Source: Micrococcales bacterium (GTDB taxonomy: Bacteria > Actinomycetota > Actinomycetes > Actinomycetales > Dermatophilaceae). From it: a stretch of 64,000 nt of DNA. Position 1 is the stretch's first letter. Each line of letters starts with the position of its first letter. The notes under the pieces are model-generated. The model searched no databases, had not been told where the DNA came from, and saw nothing but the letters and a program-made list of their open reading frames with translations. Position numbers and translations under genes: made by a program. The stretch spans positions 62,001-126,000 of the forward strand of contig JAJTBD010000006.1 of NCBI GenBank assembly GCA_021287075.1, read 5' to 3'. This document shows positions 26,781-35,454 of the stretch, piece by piece.

Positions 26781-29323
26781 GCCGGCCGGCCCCGTCGTCA
26801 CCCAGCCGGCCGTCACCGGAACCGGCGTCGCTCGCGCTGCCGGGCCTCGAGGGCCCGCCGCGACCGGAGTCGGTGCCACCCGACCCGGTGCCCAGCGATC
26901 TGCGCCTCCTGCTCCCGGCGGTGGTGGCCTGGGCGGTCGGGGCCGCCGCGCTCGGCTGGCCCGGCAGCCGCCGAGGCCTCGCCGCGATGGCCCTCCTGCT
27001 GTCGGCCGCGGTTCTGGGAGTGGCGGAGGTCCGGCGCAGCGGGTCCCCTCGGCGCGGCCGGCGGCGGCCTGCCGGCCTGCGGGTCAGGGCGCGCCGCGCC
27101 CTCCCCGCACGTTTGCGCGACGCCCTGCCCCGCCACACCCGCGCGCGAGTCCGCGTGATCGTGCTGGTCGCCGCGGTGACGGGGCTCGTCCTGCTGGCCT
27201 CGTGGGCCCAGGACGCGTCCCGCCGGGCGGGGCCGGTCGGCGCCCTTGCCGAGCGTCGCGCGGTCGTCACCGCGACGCTGGTCGTGACCGCCGACCCCTA
27301 CCGCCTCCGGGGCACCGCGTCCGCGGAGCCGGGCTATCTCGTGCGGGCGCGCGTCATCGACGTCGAGAGCCGGGGTGCGCGATCCCGGGTCAACAGCCCG
27401 GTGACCGTCCGCGGCGACGACAGGTGGGGCGGCGTGCGCTGGCACGAGACGGTGCGCGTCACCGGACGGCTGGCGCCACCACCGGAGGGCCGCCAGGAGA
27501 TCGCGGTGCTGCGCCCCCGGGCCGCGCCCACCAGCGTCGCCGCGCCCGGCCCCGTCTTCGCGTCGGCCGAGCACCTGCGGGCTGGCCTGCGCCGTGCGGT
27601 GGCCGACCAGCCCGCCGACTCCCGCGGGCTGCTCCCGGCCCTGGTCATCGGTGACACCAGCCGTACTCCCGATGACCTCAACGACGCCATGCTTGCCACG
27701 GGTATGACACATCTGAATGCCGTCTCGGGCAGCAATGTGGCGGTCGTGCTGGCGTCGGCGCTGGGCCTGGCCAGCGCCCTGGGCTGTCCGCGGCGACTGC
27801 GGCCGTGGGTGGCCGCGCTCGCGCTGGCGTGGTTCGTGGTGCTCGCCCGCCCGGAGCCGAGCGTCATCCGCGCCGCCGCGATGGGCTCGATCGGCCTGCT
27901 CGGGATGAGTCGCTCGACCCGGGCGGCCGGGCTGCCGGCGCTCGCGGGAGCCGTCGTCGTCCTGCTCGTGGTCGACCCCACGCTTGCCCGCAGCCATGGC
28001 TTCGCCCTCTCGACGCTCGCGACCCTGGGGCTGCTGCTCTTCGTCCGGCCCTGGGGCGCCGCCATCTCGGCGCGACTGCCCCGACGCCTCTCGGGATTCG
28101 GGCCGGCAATCGCGATACCCGTTGCGGCACAGGCGATGTGCGCACCGGTGGTCGTGCTGTTGCAGGGTTCGGTCAGCGTGGTCGGCGTCCTGGCCAACCT
28201 CCTCGCCGCGCCACTCGTCGCCCCGGCGACAGTCGTCGGCGTCGTCACCTCGCTCGTCGCAGTGGTCGCACCTGCGGTGGCGACGGTGACCGCCTGGCTC
28301 GGGGCGCTGCCCACCCTGGGGATCGCGTGGGTGGCCAGGTCGTGCGCCACGGTCCCCGGCGGCACTGCCCCCTGGCCCGATGGCGCCGCCGGCGCACTCC
28401 TGCTGACTGCCGTGACCCTCGCCGCGATCCTCACCGGCCAGTGGTGGGCCCATCAGGCGGCCCGTCATCCCGTGCTGGGCGTCGGGCTGGCCATGACGCT
28501 CATCGCGGCCCTGGCGCCCCCGGCCATCATCACGTGGCCACCACCGGGGTGGCAGGTCGTGCACTGCGATGTCGGCCAGGGCGACGCCGCGGTCCTGGCC
28601 ACGGGCCGCCACTCCGCGGTGGTGGTCGATGTCGGCCCCGACCCGGCCGCGGTCGACCGCTGCCTGCGCCGCCTCGACATCGACCGGCTGGAGGCGGTGG
28701 TGCTCACCCACTTCCACGCCGACCACGTCGAGGGCCTGCCGGGGGCGATCGCGGGGCGGCCCTGCGGGCAGATCCTGGCCACCCCCGTGCGCGAGCCCGC
28801 CTACCAGGTGGCGGAGGTGGAGCGCTGGGCCGGCGCACGCGGCATACCCCTGCGTGAGCTGCGCGGCGGGGACGAGCTGCGGTTCGGGTCGCTCGCGCTG
28901 TCGGTGTGGTGGCCGGAGCGGCGGATCGCCGATGGCTCGGTGCCCAACAACGCGAGCGTCGTCGTCCGGGCCAGGGCGGGGCCGGCCGACGTGCTGCTGC
29001 TCGGGGACATCGAGCGCGAGGCGGGCCATGCCCTGCTCCTGCGGTCGCGGCGCGACCCTGCCCTGGCCGCCGCCATGCGCGAGGTCGATGTGGTCAAGAC
29101 ACCCCACCACGGATCGGCGAACCTGGACGAGGGCCTGATCACCCAGATCGGCGCCCCGTTGGCGGTGGTCAGCGTCGGGGCCGACAACGACTATGGGCAC
29201 CCGTCCAGGCACCATCTCGCAGTCCTTGCCGCCGCGGGCTCCCGGGTGCTGCGCACCGACCGTCACGGTGACGTGGCGGTGGTGGCCAGGGGCGCGCAGG
29301 TCAGGGTGGTGACCAGCCGGTGA
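26777..29323 (+). CDS. comEC: ComEC/Rec2 DNA-uptake channel
   Basis: 848 residues and apparently complete. The N-terminus is Pro-rich; hydrophobic segments around 45-85 and 125-145 precede the DUF4131-like OB region. The Competence domain starts near 285 (LPALVIGDTSRTPDDLNDAM, then TGMTHLNAVSGSNVAVVLA) and includes about eight membrane helices to near 580. The C-terminal metallo-beta-lactamase-like domain has HCDVGQGDAAVL near 596, THFHADHVEGLPG near 645 and HHGS near 777, retaining the metal ligands of a nuclease-type domain. It forms the cytoplasmic-membrane channel for transforming single-stranded DNA. GTG 26777 overlaps the comEA stop. holA, often next in actinobacteria, is not adjacent. 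A nonamer at 28839 is read as Gly-Ile-Pro using the rare ATA. Confidence 0.94.
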   Translation: MSRPAPSSPSRPSPEPASLALPGLEGPPRPESVPPDPVPSDLRLLLPAVVAWAVGAAALGWPGSRRGLAAMALLLSAAVLGVAEVRRSGSPRRGRRRPAGLRVRARRALPARLRDALPRHTRARVRVIVLVAAVTGLVLLASWAQDASRRAGPVGALAERRAVVTATLVVTADPYRLRGTASAEPGYLVRARVIDVESRGARSRVNSPVTVRGDDRWGGVRWHETVRVTGRLAPPPEGRQEIAVLRPRAAPTSVAAPGPVFASAEHLRAGLRRAVADQPADSRGLLPALVIGDTSRTPDDLNDAMLATGMTHLNAVSGSNVAVVLASALGLASALGCPRRLRPWVAALALAWFVVLARPEPSVIRAAAMGSIGLLGMSRSTRAAGLPALAGAVVVLLVVDPTLARSHGFALSTLATLGLLLFVRPWGAAISARLPRRLSGFGPAIAIPVAAQAMCAPVVVLLQGSVSVVGVLANLLAAPLVAPATVVGVVTSLVAVVAPAVATVTAWLGALPTLGIAWVARSCATVPGGTAPWPDGAAGALLLTAVTLAAILTGQWWAHQAARHPVLGVGLAMTLIAALAPPAIITWPPPGWQVVHCDVGQGDAAVLATGRHSAVVVDVGPDPAAVDRCLRRLDIDRLEAVVLTHFHADHVEGLPGAIAGRPCGQILATPVREPAYQVAEVERWAGARGIPLRELRGGDELRFGSLALSVWWPERRIADGSVPNNASVVVRARAGPADVLLLGDIEREAGHALLLRSRRDPALAAAMREVDVVKTPHHGSANLDEGLITQIGAPLAVVSVGADNDYGHPSRHHLAVLAAAGSRVLRTDRHGDVAVVARGAQVRVVTSR

Positions 29324-29364
29324 GGCCTCGCCGGTCGGTCGGCATCGTCCCGGCCGGGCTGGGG

Positions 29365-30282
29365 TCAGCCTGCCCGGACGCTCTCGGCGCTGCTGATCAG
29401 GGCCTCGATGGTGCAGGCCACCGGTGGGACCCGCATCAGGTCGGGGGTGGTCACGGCAAAGATGCGCCGGCTGGAGGCGGGCTCGACCGGGACGACCGAG
29501 ACGTCATCGGTGCGCGCGGTCTGGAGGATGAGGTCGGGCACGAGCGCGACGCCCAGGCCCTCGGCGACCAGGCCGAGCACCGCGACATAGTCCTCGGTCT
29601 CGAAGTCCACCTCGGGGCCGAAGCCCGCCTGCTGGCACAGGTGCACGAGGTGGCCGCGGCAGCGCGGGCACCCGGCGATCCACCGCTCGGCCGACAGGTT
29701 GCGCATGTGGACCATCGGCGCCCCGGCGTACTGGTGGCCCGGCGGCACGACGAGCTTGACTGGGTCCTCCAGCAGCGGGTGGATGACCAGGCCCTCGAGG
29801 TCGGGGGACCTGCGGGTCAGGTCGGATCCCTCATAGGTGAAGGCGATCGCGATATCGCACTCACCGGAGCGGATCGCGGTCAGCGACTCGGGTGGCTCGG
29901 CCTCGGTCAGCCGGACGGCGACGTCGGGGGAGTCCTGCTTGACCTTGGCCAGGGCGCGCGGGACGAGGGTGGCGGAGGAGGAGGGGAAGGACATCAGGCG
30001 CACCCGGCCAGACCGCAGTCCGGCGATCGCGGCAACCTCCTCCTCGGCGGCGTCGATCGCCGCGAGCACGGTCCCCGCATGCCGAGCGAGGACCTGCCCC
30101 GCCTCGGTGAGGCGCACGGTGCGGCCCAGCCGCTCCACCAGGGCGGTGCCGGTGCGCTGCTCCATCCTGCGGACCATCTGGGAGATCGCCGGCTGGGAGT
30201 AGCCCAGGGCGACGGCCGCATTGGTGAAACTCCCCTCGTCGGCGATCGCCTTGATCACTCGCATACCAGCAGCATCGATCAT
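29365..30282 (-). CDS. LysR family transcriptional regulator
   Basis: 305 residues. N-terminal winged HTH (residues 8-66: MRVIKAIADEGSFTNAAVALGYSQPAISQMVRRME) and a C-terminal substrate-binding domain (about 92-295). A Cys-rich loop CPRCRGHLVHLC near 208-219 is unusual for LysR proteins and could sense metal or redox state. The target is unknown; the divergent neighbour is the sirtuin gene, about 100 bp away. ATG 30282 follows a TAGAAT hexamer on the minus strand, and a 6 bp inverted repeat lies at the promoter, consistent with self-regulation. Confidence 0.9.
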   Translation of the reverse strand: MIDAAGMRVIKAIADEGSFTNAAVALGYSQPAISQMVRRMEQRTGTALVERLGRTVRLTEAGQVLARHAGTVLAAIDAAEEEVAAIAGLRSGRVRLMSFPSSSATLVPRALAKVKQDSPDVAVRLTEAEPPESLTAIRSGECDIAIAFTYEGSDLTRRSPDLEGLVIHPLLEDPVKLVVPPGHQYAGAPMVHMRNLSAERWIAGCPRCRGHLVHLCQQAGFGPEVDFETEDYVAVLGLVAEGLGVALVPDLILQTARTDDVSVVPVEPASSRRIFAVTTPDLMRVPPVACTIEALISSAESVRAG

Positions 30283-30288
30283 GGCCCG

Positions 30289-30308
30289 ATTCTATAACGG
30301 GGCGTTAT
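30289..30308 (-). promoter_or_regulatory. LysR promoter with ATAACG-GGG-CGTTAT inverted repeat
   Basis: TAGAAT (30289-30294, minus strand) is 6 nt before the LysR start. ATAACG (30294-30299) and CGTTAT (30303-30308) form an AT-rich T-N11-A style LysR site touching the -10 box. A third half-site CGTTAT lies near 30319. Confidence 0.65.
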
Positions 30309-30370
30309 CCGCTGGTGCCGTTATGGCGAGCCCGGTTCCACCCGTGCCCAGCCCGCCCGAGAGTGAGAAC

Positions 30371-30376
30371 TACAGT
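30371..30376 (+). promoter_or_regulatory. -10 hexamer TACAGT of the sirtuin gene
   Basis: Seven nt before GTG 30384, which favours that start over the in-frame GTG at 30375 that would overlap the hexamer. Confidence 0.5.
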
Positions 30377-30383
30377 GGCGGCC

Positions 30384-31241
30384 GTGCACCACGCGGACGA
30401 GCCCGAGGACCTGGCGGATCTGCTCCACGACGGAGCGGCGCTCGTCCTCAGCGGGGCCGGGCTCTCGACCGAGTCGGGCATCCCCGACTATCGGGGCCCC
30501 GACGGGCGCCGGCGGGTGACTCCCATGCACTTCTCGGAGTTCCGGGGCGCGAGCGCCGCCCGGCAGCGCTACTGGGCCCGCAGCTTCATCGGGTGGCAGC
30601 GCTTCACCCGCGCCGAGCCCAACGCCGGGCACCGGGCGGTGGCCGGGCTCGAGAGCCGGGGGCTGCTGCACGGCATCATCACCCAGAACGTCGACGGCCT
30701 GCACCAGCAGGCCGGTGCCCGCGCGGTCGTCGAGCTGCACGGCTCCCTGGCGCGGGTGGTCTGCCTGGGCTGCGGGGACCGCACCGACCGGGAGGCGCTG
30801 CAGCGGCGGATGACCGGAGCCAACGCCGGCTTCGAGCAGCACGTGCAGGCGTTGGCCGCGGACGGGTCCCAGGTCAGCAGCCAGATCCGCCCCGACGGTG
30901 ACATCGTGCTGCCGGACGAGGCGATCAAGGCCTTCAGCGTGCCGCGGTGTGTGCGCTGCGCCAGCGACCTGCTCAAGCCCGATGTCGTCTTCTTCGGCGA
31001 GAGCGTCCCCAGTGAGCGGGTCGAGCAGTGCTTCGACCTGGTCGAGGGGGCCCGCTCACTCGTGGTCCTCGGCTCGTCACTGGCGGTGATGAGCGGCTTC
31101 CGCTTCGTGCGGCGGGGGGCCGCACGCGGCATACCGATCGCCATCGCCACGGCCAGCGAGACCCGCGGCGACCCCCTGGCGAGCCTGCGCCTGCACGGGC
31201 CGCTCGGTCAGACGCTCGAGCGCGTCGTCGCGTCGCTGTGA
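30384..31241 (+). CDS. Sirtuin (Sir2 family NAD-dependent protein deacylase)
   Basis: 285 residues from GTG 30384. NAD-binding motifs: GAGLSTESGIPDYRG (near 24-38), TQNVDGLHQQAG near 103-114, and the catalytic histidine in ELHGS near 125. Zinc ligands are CLGCG and CVRCASD, two CxxC pairs about 60 residues apart; the long insert between them (with RRMTGANAGFEQHVQAL) is typical of class II or U-type bacterial sirtuins. Removes acyl groups from lysines, releasing nicotinamide. The substrate is unknown. It ends at a hairpin shared with lexA. One nonamer (31126) is read Gly-Ile-Pro with an ATA codon. Confidence 0.92.
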   Translation: MHHADEPEDLADLLHDGAALVLSGAGLSTESGIPDYRGPDGRRRVTPMHFSEFRGASAARQRYWARSFIGWQRFTRAEPNAGHRAVAGLESRGLLHGIITQNVDGLHQQAGARAVVELHGSLARVVCLGCGDRTDREALQRRMTGANAGFEQHVQALAADGSQVSSQIRPDGDIVLPDEAIKAFSVPRCVRCASDLLKPDVVFFGESVPSERVEQCFDLVEGARSLVVLGSSLAVMSGFRFVRRGAARGIPIAIATASETRGDPLASLRLHGPLGQTLERVVASL

Positions 31242-31247
31242 CCCAAA

Positions 31248-31282
31248 AGCCCTGTGCCCCAAGGAGTCTGGGGCACAGGGCT
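31248..31282. terminator. Bidirectional terminator between the sirtuin gene and lexA
   Basis: Perfect 13 bp stem AGCCCTGTGCCCC (31248-31260) with GGGGCACAGGGCT (31270-31282), 9 nt loop. On the minus strand it is followed by TTT, so it serves lexA best. Confidence 0.85.
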
Positions 31283-31299
31283 GGGAGTGTGGCGGAGGC

Positions 31300-32055
31300 T
31301 CAGACGCGGCGCAGCACCGCGGTGACCTTGCCGAGGATGGTGGCGTGGTCGCCGTCGATCGGCTCGAACGCGGGGTTGTGGGGGAGCAGCCAGACGTGGC
31401 CGTCCTTGCGCTTGAAGGTCTTGACCGTGGCCTCGTTGTCGAGCATGGCGGCCACGATGTCGCCGTTGTCGGCCGTCGGCTGCTGGCGCACGACCACCCA
31501 GTCGCCGTCGCAGATGGCAGCCTCGACCATCGAGTCGCCGACGACCTTGAGCAGGAAGAGCTGGCCCTCGCCGACGATCTGACGGGGGAGCGGGAAGACC
31601 TCCTCGACGCTCTCCTCGGCGGTGATCGGGACACCCGCGGCGATTTGGCCGAGCACCGGGACGTATGCCGCGGTGGGGCGCTCGTCGCCCATGCCGGTCT
31701 CGTCGTGGGTCACGTCGGGGTCGTAGTGCGAGGCGCCGCCGCGGTAGCCCCGCATGTCGGTGGGCGCGTCAGGGGAGACGACCTCGATCGCGCGCGGACG
31801 GTGCGGGTCGCGGCGCAGGTAGCCCTTGCGCTCGAGCGTGGAGAGCTGGTGGGCGACCGAGCTGGGGGAGGTCAGGCCGACCGCCTCGCCGATCTCACGC
31901 AGGCTCGGCGGGTATCCGCGCCGGTCGACCGAGTTGCGGATGACCTCCAGGACCCGCCGCTGGCGCACGGTGAGCTCGCCGCCTGTGGCCTCCCGCTCGG
32001 GGAGCTGGTGGACGGTGGCGTCGTCGGCGCTGGGGCGCTGGTCGGACATGCTCAT
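31300..32055 (-). CDS. lexA: LexA repressor
   Basis: 251 residues. N-terminal winged HTH (residues 22-85: [41 protein letters not shown]), a linker of about 50 residues, and the S24 autocleavage domain with the Ala-Gly scissile bond in GQIAAGVP near 139, catalytic Ser in VVGDSMVEA near 173 and Lys in ATVKTFKR near 211. Represses the SOS regulon until RecA-stimulated self-cleavage. The start is at ATG 32055 (MSMSDQ) or 32049; GAAGGG lies just upstream. It is divergent from the LysM gene, with LexA boxes between them. Confidence 0.96.
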   Translation of the reverse strand: MSMSDQRPSADDATVHQLPEREATGGELTVRQRRVLEVIRNSVDRRGYPPSLREIGEAVGLTSPSSVAHQLSTLERKGYLRRDPHRPRAIEVVSPDAPTDMRGYRGGASHYDPDVTHDETGMGDERPTAAYVPVLGQIAAGVPITAEESVEEVFPLPRQIVGEGQLFLLKVVGDSMVEAAICDGDWVVVRQQPTADNGDIVAAMLDNEATVKTFKRKDGHVWLLPHNPAFEPIDGDHATILGKVTAVLRRV

Positions 32056-32113
32056 CCCTTCGGCTGTCGGTGCCCTCTGATTGGCTTCCCGTCGTGAGCA
32101 CAGCCTATGGAGT

Positions 32114-32142
32114 TCGAACACAGGTTTCAAACACCTGTTCGA
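32114..32142. promoter_or_regulatory. Overlapping LexA (SOS) boxes
   Basis: TCAAAC-ACCT-GTTCGA (32127-32142) matches the actinobacterial TCGAAC-N4-GTTCGA at 11 of 12 positions. TCGAAC-ACAG-GTTTCA (32114-32129) matches 10 of 12 and overlaps it. A weaker TCGAAC half lies at 32160. They sit between lexA and the LysM gene and can serve both. Confidence 0.85.
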
Positions 32143-32291
32143 TGCGCGTGTTGAATCCTTCGAACACCCGTGCTACAAATCGTACAGACGTTCTATCGCA
32201 CAGGCGTTCGATCGGGCCGGCAGCCGCCGGCCACACCGCCCGAGGCGATGGCGGTCGGGAGCAGCTCCCGGCCAGGAGGATGGAGGAGAGC

Positions 32292-32684
32292 ATGAGCGCA
32301 GCAGTCGCATGGGAGCCCAGCACCGGTCGTGGCCGGGCCGCACGTGCCCCGCGCCGCCACCTCGTGTCGGTCCCGACCGGGTCGCAGGCCCAGCAGGCGG
32401 CGCGCCGCGGCCGGCTGCACATCACCCGCGCGGGCCGGCTGGCCGTGACGACCCTGGTCGCCGCAGCGCTGCTGGCCGTCGCCACCGCCGCCTTCGCCGT
32501 CGGCGGGCCGACCGTCGATCACACCATCACCGTGCGACCGGGCCAGACGCTCTCCGAGATCGCCTCGGTCGAGCTGCCCGGCCTGCCCGTTGGCGATGCG
32601 GTTGCCCGCATCCAGATCGCCAACGACCTGCCGGGTGCCCAGATCTCGGCCGGCCAGTCCCTCGACATCCCCGAGGTCGGCTGA
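32292..32684 (+). CDS. LysM-domain membrane protein, YneA/DivS-like SOS division inhibitor candidate
   Basis: 130 residues. A 50-residue basic cytoplasmic N-terminus (RGRAARAPRRH) precedes one transmembrane helix (near 57-77), followed outside by a LysM domain (TITVRPGQTLSEIASVELPG to QSLDIPEVG). Small proteins of this plan, divergent from lexA and controlled by it, suppress division after DNA damage in Bacillus (YneA) and Corynebacterium (DivS). Assignment is from layout, LexA boxes and domain. ATG 32292 has AGGAGGATGGAGGAG upstream. No terminator was seen in the 14 nt before the convergent regulator gene. Confidence 0.82.
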   Translation: MSAAVAWEPSTGRGRAARAPRRHLVSVPTGSQAQQAARRGRLHITRAGRLAVTTLVAAALLAVATAAFAVGGPTVDHTITVRPGQTLSEIASVELPGLPVGDAVARIQIANDLPGAQISAGQSLDIPEVG

Positions 32685-32698
32685 CCCGACGGTCTGCT

Positions 32699-34551
32699 CT
32701 AGCTCTGGGTGATGTCACTCACCTGGAGGGCGCCCGCCGACATCGCGATCGCCGTGGCCTGACCGCGTGAGGACGCGCCCAGCTTGGCCAGAATGCGCGA
32801 GACATGCACGTCGGCCGTGCGTGGCGAGATCTGGAGGCGGGCAGCGATCTCGCGGTTGCCGATCCCCGTCGCCAGCAGCTGGAGGACCTCATACTCCCGG
32901 CGGGTCAGACCCAGCGCCCGCTGGGCGGTCTCCGCCGGGGCGTTGCCGAGGGCCCGGCAGATCTCATAGTCCAGGCTCTCCAGGCTGCCGTAGTGGCGCT
33001 CGCGCACCAGTGCCGACCCGGCGCCGTAGGACGTCTGGGCGGCCGCCAGGTCGCCGCTGGCGATCGCGGCCCGGGCGTGCTCGAGATAGACATAGGTCGT
33101 CATCTCCTCCGGCCCCTCCGAGGCCGCGAAGGCGTGACGGGCCCGCTGCCACGCCTCCTCGGCCGTGCCGGAGAGACTGTCGAGCTCGGCCTCCAGCAGC
33201 AGGCGCCAGCGCCCCACGGCCGCGTCACACGCGGGCGCCACCTCGGTGCGCAGGGCAAGGAGGTCGGCGACGCGCGGGTCGTTGTGGGTCGCGCCGGCCG
33301 CGCGCAGTGCGCGTGCGGCCAGACACAGCAGCGGCCAGGCCTGGGCGGGCGCGGCGCCGGGCGCGGCCGCGGCGGCCTCGAGGCAGACCTCGGCGGCGTC
33401 ACGGGCCTCGAGCGTGGCCAGGGCATGCTCGGAGCGGGCGTGCTCCCACAGGGCCCGCATGGGGGCCGGCGGCGGGTTGTGGGCGACGGTCTGGGCCAGC
33501 CGGCGCAGGTGTGGCTCCGCATCCTCCGGCTTGCCCGCCACCAGCTGCATGCGGGCGCTGAGGTAGTCCAGTCGCATCCGGTCCCGGGCCCGCAGCTGCT
33601 GCCCGAGGATCATCGGCACCAGCGGCGTCTCCATGACCACCCGCCCGCGGGCGAAGAGCGACTCGACGGTGATGCAGGCCAGCTCGGCGCCGGCGAAGTC
33701 CGCGAGACCGTGCATGGAGCTGAAGGTCTGGCCCTCCACGCTGCTGGTGATCGCCTCGTCATAGGCGCCGACGCTCAGGAAGGTCCCGGACCGGCTCAGG
33801 AGATACCACACGAGCACGGCGGGGTGCTGGGTCGCGATCTCGTCCGCGAGCACCCGGCCGGCCGCATACTCCTCGGCCGCCAGGTCGGGGTCGGACAGGG
33901 CGAGGGCGTCGGCGTGGGTGATGCGGGCGGCGAGGCCGATCCATGGCTCCGCGTCGTCGGACAGCATGTCCAGGGCCTCGGCCGAGAGCCGGGCGGCGTC
34001 ACCATGCAGGCCGAAGAAGACCAGCTCGGCGCACAGCATCGCCAGCAGCTCTGCCTTTGCGTCGCCCGCGGGCAGCTGGAGGACCGCGGCGATCGCCTCG
34101 ACCACGACGCCCTCGCAGGCGGCCAGGTTGAGCTCGCGCAGGGCGGCCGAGTGCTCGATGAGGGCGGCCGCCCTGGTGAAGTCGTCCAGATCCTCGCCGC
34201 GCAGCACGTCCTCGGCCAGGGCGACGGCCACCTCGCATGCCGGGCGATGCGGGCGAAGAAGCTCGTGCGCAGCTTGGCGGCGGCGAGGTTGCCCCCGAAG
34301 GCCGCGGCGACCTCGGGCATCTGGTCCCAGTCGCGCAGCGCGACCAGCATGATCTCCAGCGCACCGGCCGAGTCGTGCATATCCCCGTGGGCCTCCTGGG
34401 CCGCTCGCTGGACCCATGCGGCATAGGAGCTGGCGTCCCCGCCCGCGCGGAAGTGGCGCGCGATCGTCCTGCTGTGACCTTCGGGCTCCAGGGCGGCCAG
34501 ACTGCGGGCGAGTGTCAGGTGGGCCTCAAGCGTCGCGGGGTCGTGGGTCAC
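32699..34551 (-). pseudogene. LuxR-type regulator, frameshifted and lacking the N-terminal ATPase
   Basis: Two minus-strand frames join near 34235. The first (GTG 34551) reads MTHDPATLEAHLTLARSLAA through FFARIARHA; the second takes over one base back with CEVAVALAEDV and runs to 32699, about 617 residues in total. A single-base loss would explain it. The C-terminus is a clear LuxR HTH (LTRREYEVLQLLATGIGNRE, SPRTADVHVSRIL). The middle is all-helical, TPR-like, as in large LAL/MalT-like regulators. Those proteins carry an N-terminal AAA/NB-ARC ATPase of 300 residues, and none is encoded upstream. So this is either a decayed regulator or an ATPase-less form with a sequencing error. Domain call is firm; intactness is not. 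Confidence 0.8.
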
Positions 34552-34703
34552 GCAGGCATTCTGCCTGCTCCGACTGGCGGCCGCCTGCGGGTCTCAGCCC
34601 CCTGCGGGCATTAACTGTTGAGTTATCGATGCCGGAGGCGTTGGGCGATCGCCTGCCAGCTGGTCCTGCCGGGTCCTGCCCGGTCCTGCCCGGTCTTGCG
34701 GGC

Positions 34704-34768
34704 GCGTGTCGTGCCGCGTGTCGGGCGTGACACGCGGCACGACACGCACGACACGCGGCACGACACGC
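34704..34768. repeat. 19 bp inverted repeat with a third, directly repeated arm
   Basis: The arm GCGTGTCGTGCCGCGTGTC (34704-34722) is an exact inverse of 34729-34747, and the same 19 bases as that second arm recur at 34750-34768. One left arm can thus pair with either of two right arms. It lies in the 432 bp gap 34552-34983, about 40 bp upstream of the NrdR boxes. The rest of the gap, apart from those boxes and one nonamer at 34940, shows nothing recognisable. Confidence 0.9.
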
Positions 34769-34808
34769 GCGGGGCTTGCCATCGTCGCCCACGTGGGTTT
34801 AACTAATC

Positions 34809-34854
34809 ACCACATCTAGTGGTTACAGCGATGTGATTCGTACACATCTTGTGC
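34809..34854 (+). promoter_or_regulatory. Tandem NrdR boxes upstream of nrdR-nrdJ
   Basis: Two palindromic sites with the shared core CACATCT(A/T)GTG (34811-34821 and 34843-34853) have centres 32 bp apart, about three helical turns, which is the known NrdR arrangement. They indicate autorepression of the operon. Confidence 0.85.
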
Positions 34855-34983
34855 ACAGCAGATGTCCTGTTACCCACAGACTGTCCCCAGCCCATCCCCA
34901 GCCCTGTCCACAGCCGGGCTGGGTGCGGCGTGCCTGCACGCGGCATACCGCAGCCCCGCGCATCGCGACCAGGAGGAGAAGAC

Positions 34984-35445
34984 ATGCACTGCCCCTTCTG
35001 CCGCCACAGCGACTCGCGGGTGATGGACTCGCGCACGACCGACGACGGCTCCTCGATCCGTCGACGGCGCCAGTGCCCCGAGTGCGGCCGCCGCTTCACC
35101 ACGGTCGAGACCGCGGGCCTGTCGGTGGTCAAGCGCTCCGGGGTCACCGAGCCGTTCAGCCGGGGCAAGGTCCTGGTCGGCGTCCGCAAGGCCTGTCAGG
35201 GCCGACCGGTCACCGAGGACCAGCTCGCGCTGCTGGCCCAGCAGGTCGAGGAGGCCATCCGGGGCCAGGGCCAGGCCGAGGTCGACGCACACGAGGTCGG
35301 CCTCGCCGTGCTCGAGCCGCTGCGACGGCTCGACGAGGTGGCCTACCTGCGCTTCGCGTCGGTCTACCAGGCCTTCGACTCGCTCGAGGACTTCGAGACC
35401 GCCATCACCCTGCTGCGCCAGGAGGCGAGTATGCCGCGGACCTAG
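34984..35445 (+). CDS. nrdR: Transcriptional repressor NrdR
   Basis: 153 residues starting [17 protein letters not shown], the invariant NrdR start. The zinc ribbon uses CPFC and CPEC (residues 3-6 and 31-34) and the ATP-cone follows (about 49-139: [24 protein letters not shown]). It senses dATP/ATP and represses ribonucleotide reductase genes. ATG 34984 has AGGAGGAG 6 nt upstream. It is followed after 161 bp by nrdJ, the classical actinobacterial pair. The last codons contain the nonamer (35429), read Met-Pro-Arg. Confidence 0.97.
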   Translation: MHCPFCRHSDSRVMDSRTTDDGSSIRRRRQCPECGRRFTTVETAGLSVVKRSGVTEPFSRGKVLVGVRKACQGRPVTEDQLALLAQQVEEAIRGQGQAEVDAHEVGLAVLEPLRRLDEVAYLRFASVYQAFDSLEDFETAITLLRQEASMPRT

Positions 35446-35454
35446 GTCCGCGGC
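35433..35454. repeat. 22 bp perfect palindrome across the nrdR stop codon
   Basis: GCCGCGGACCT followed directly by AGGTCCGCGGC with no spacer. The TAG stop (35443-35445) lies at its centre. In RNA it could fold as a hairpin with a small loop; as DNA it could be a dimeric protein site. Confidence 0.85.

Noticed and set aside
32114..32230. Reading the TTCGAAC-rich stretch as a repeat array or phage attachment site
   Set aside because: Spacing and sequence match LexA boxes between lexA and its usual divergent partner; no integrase or tRNA nearby.
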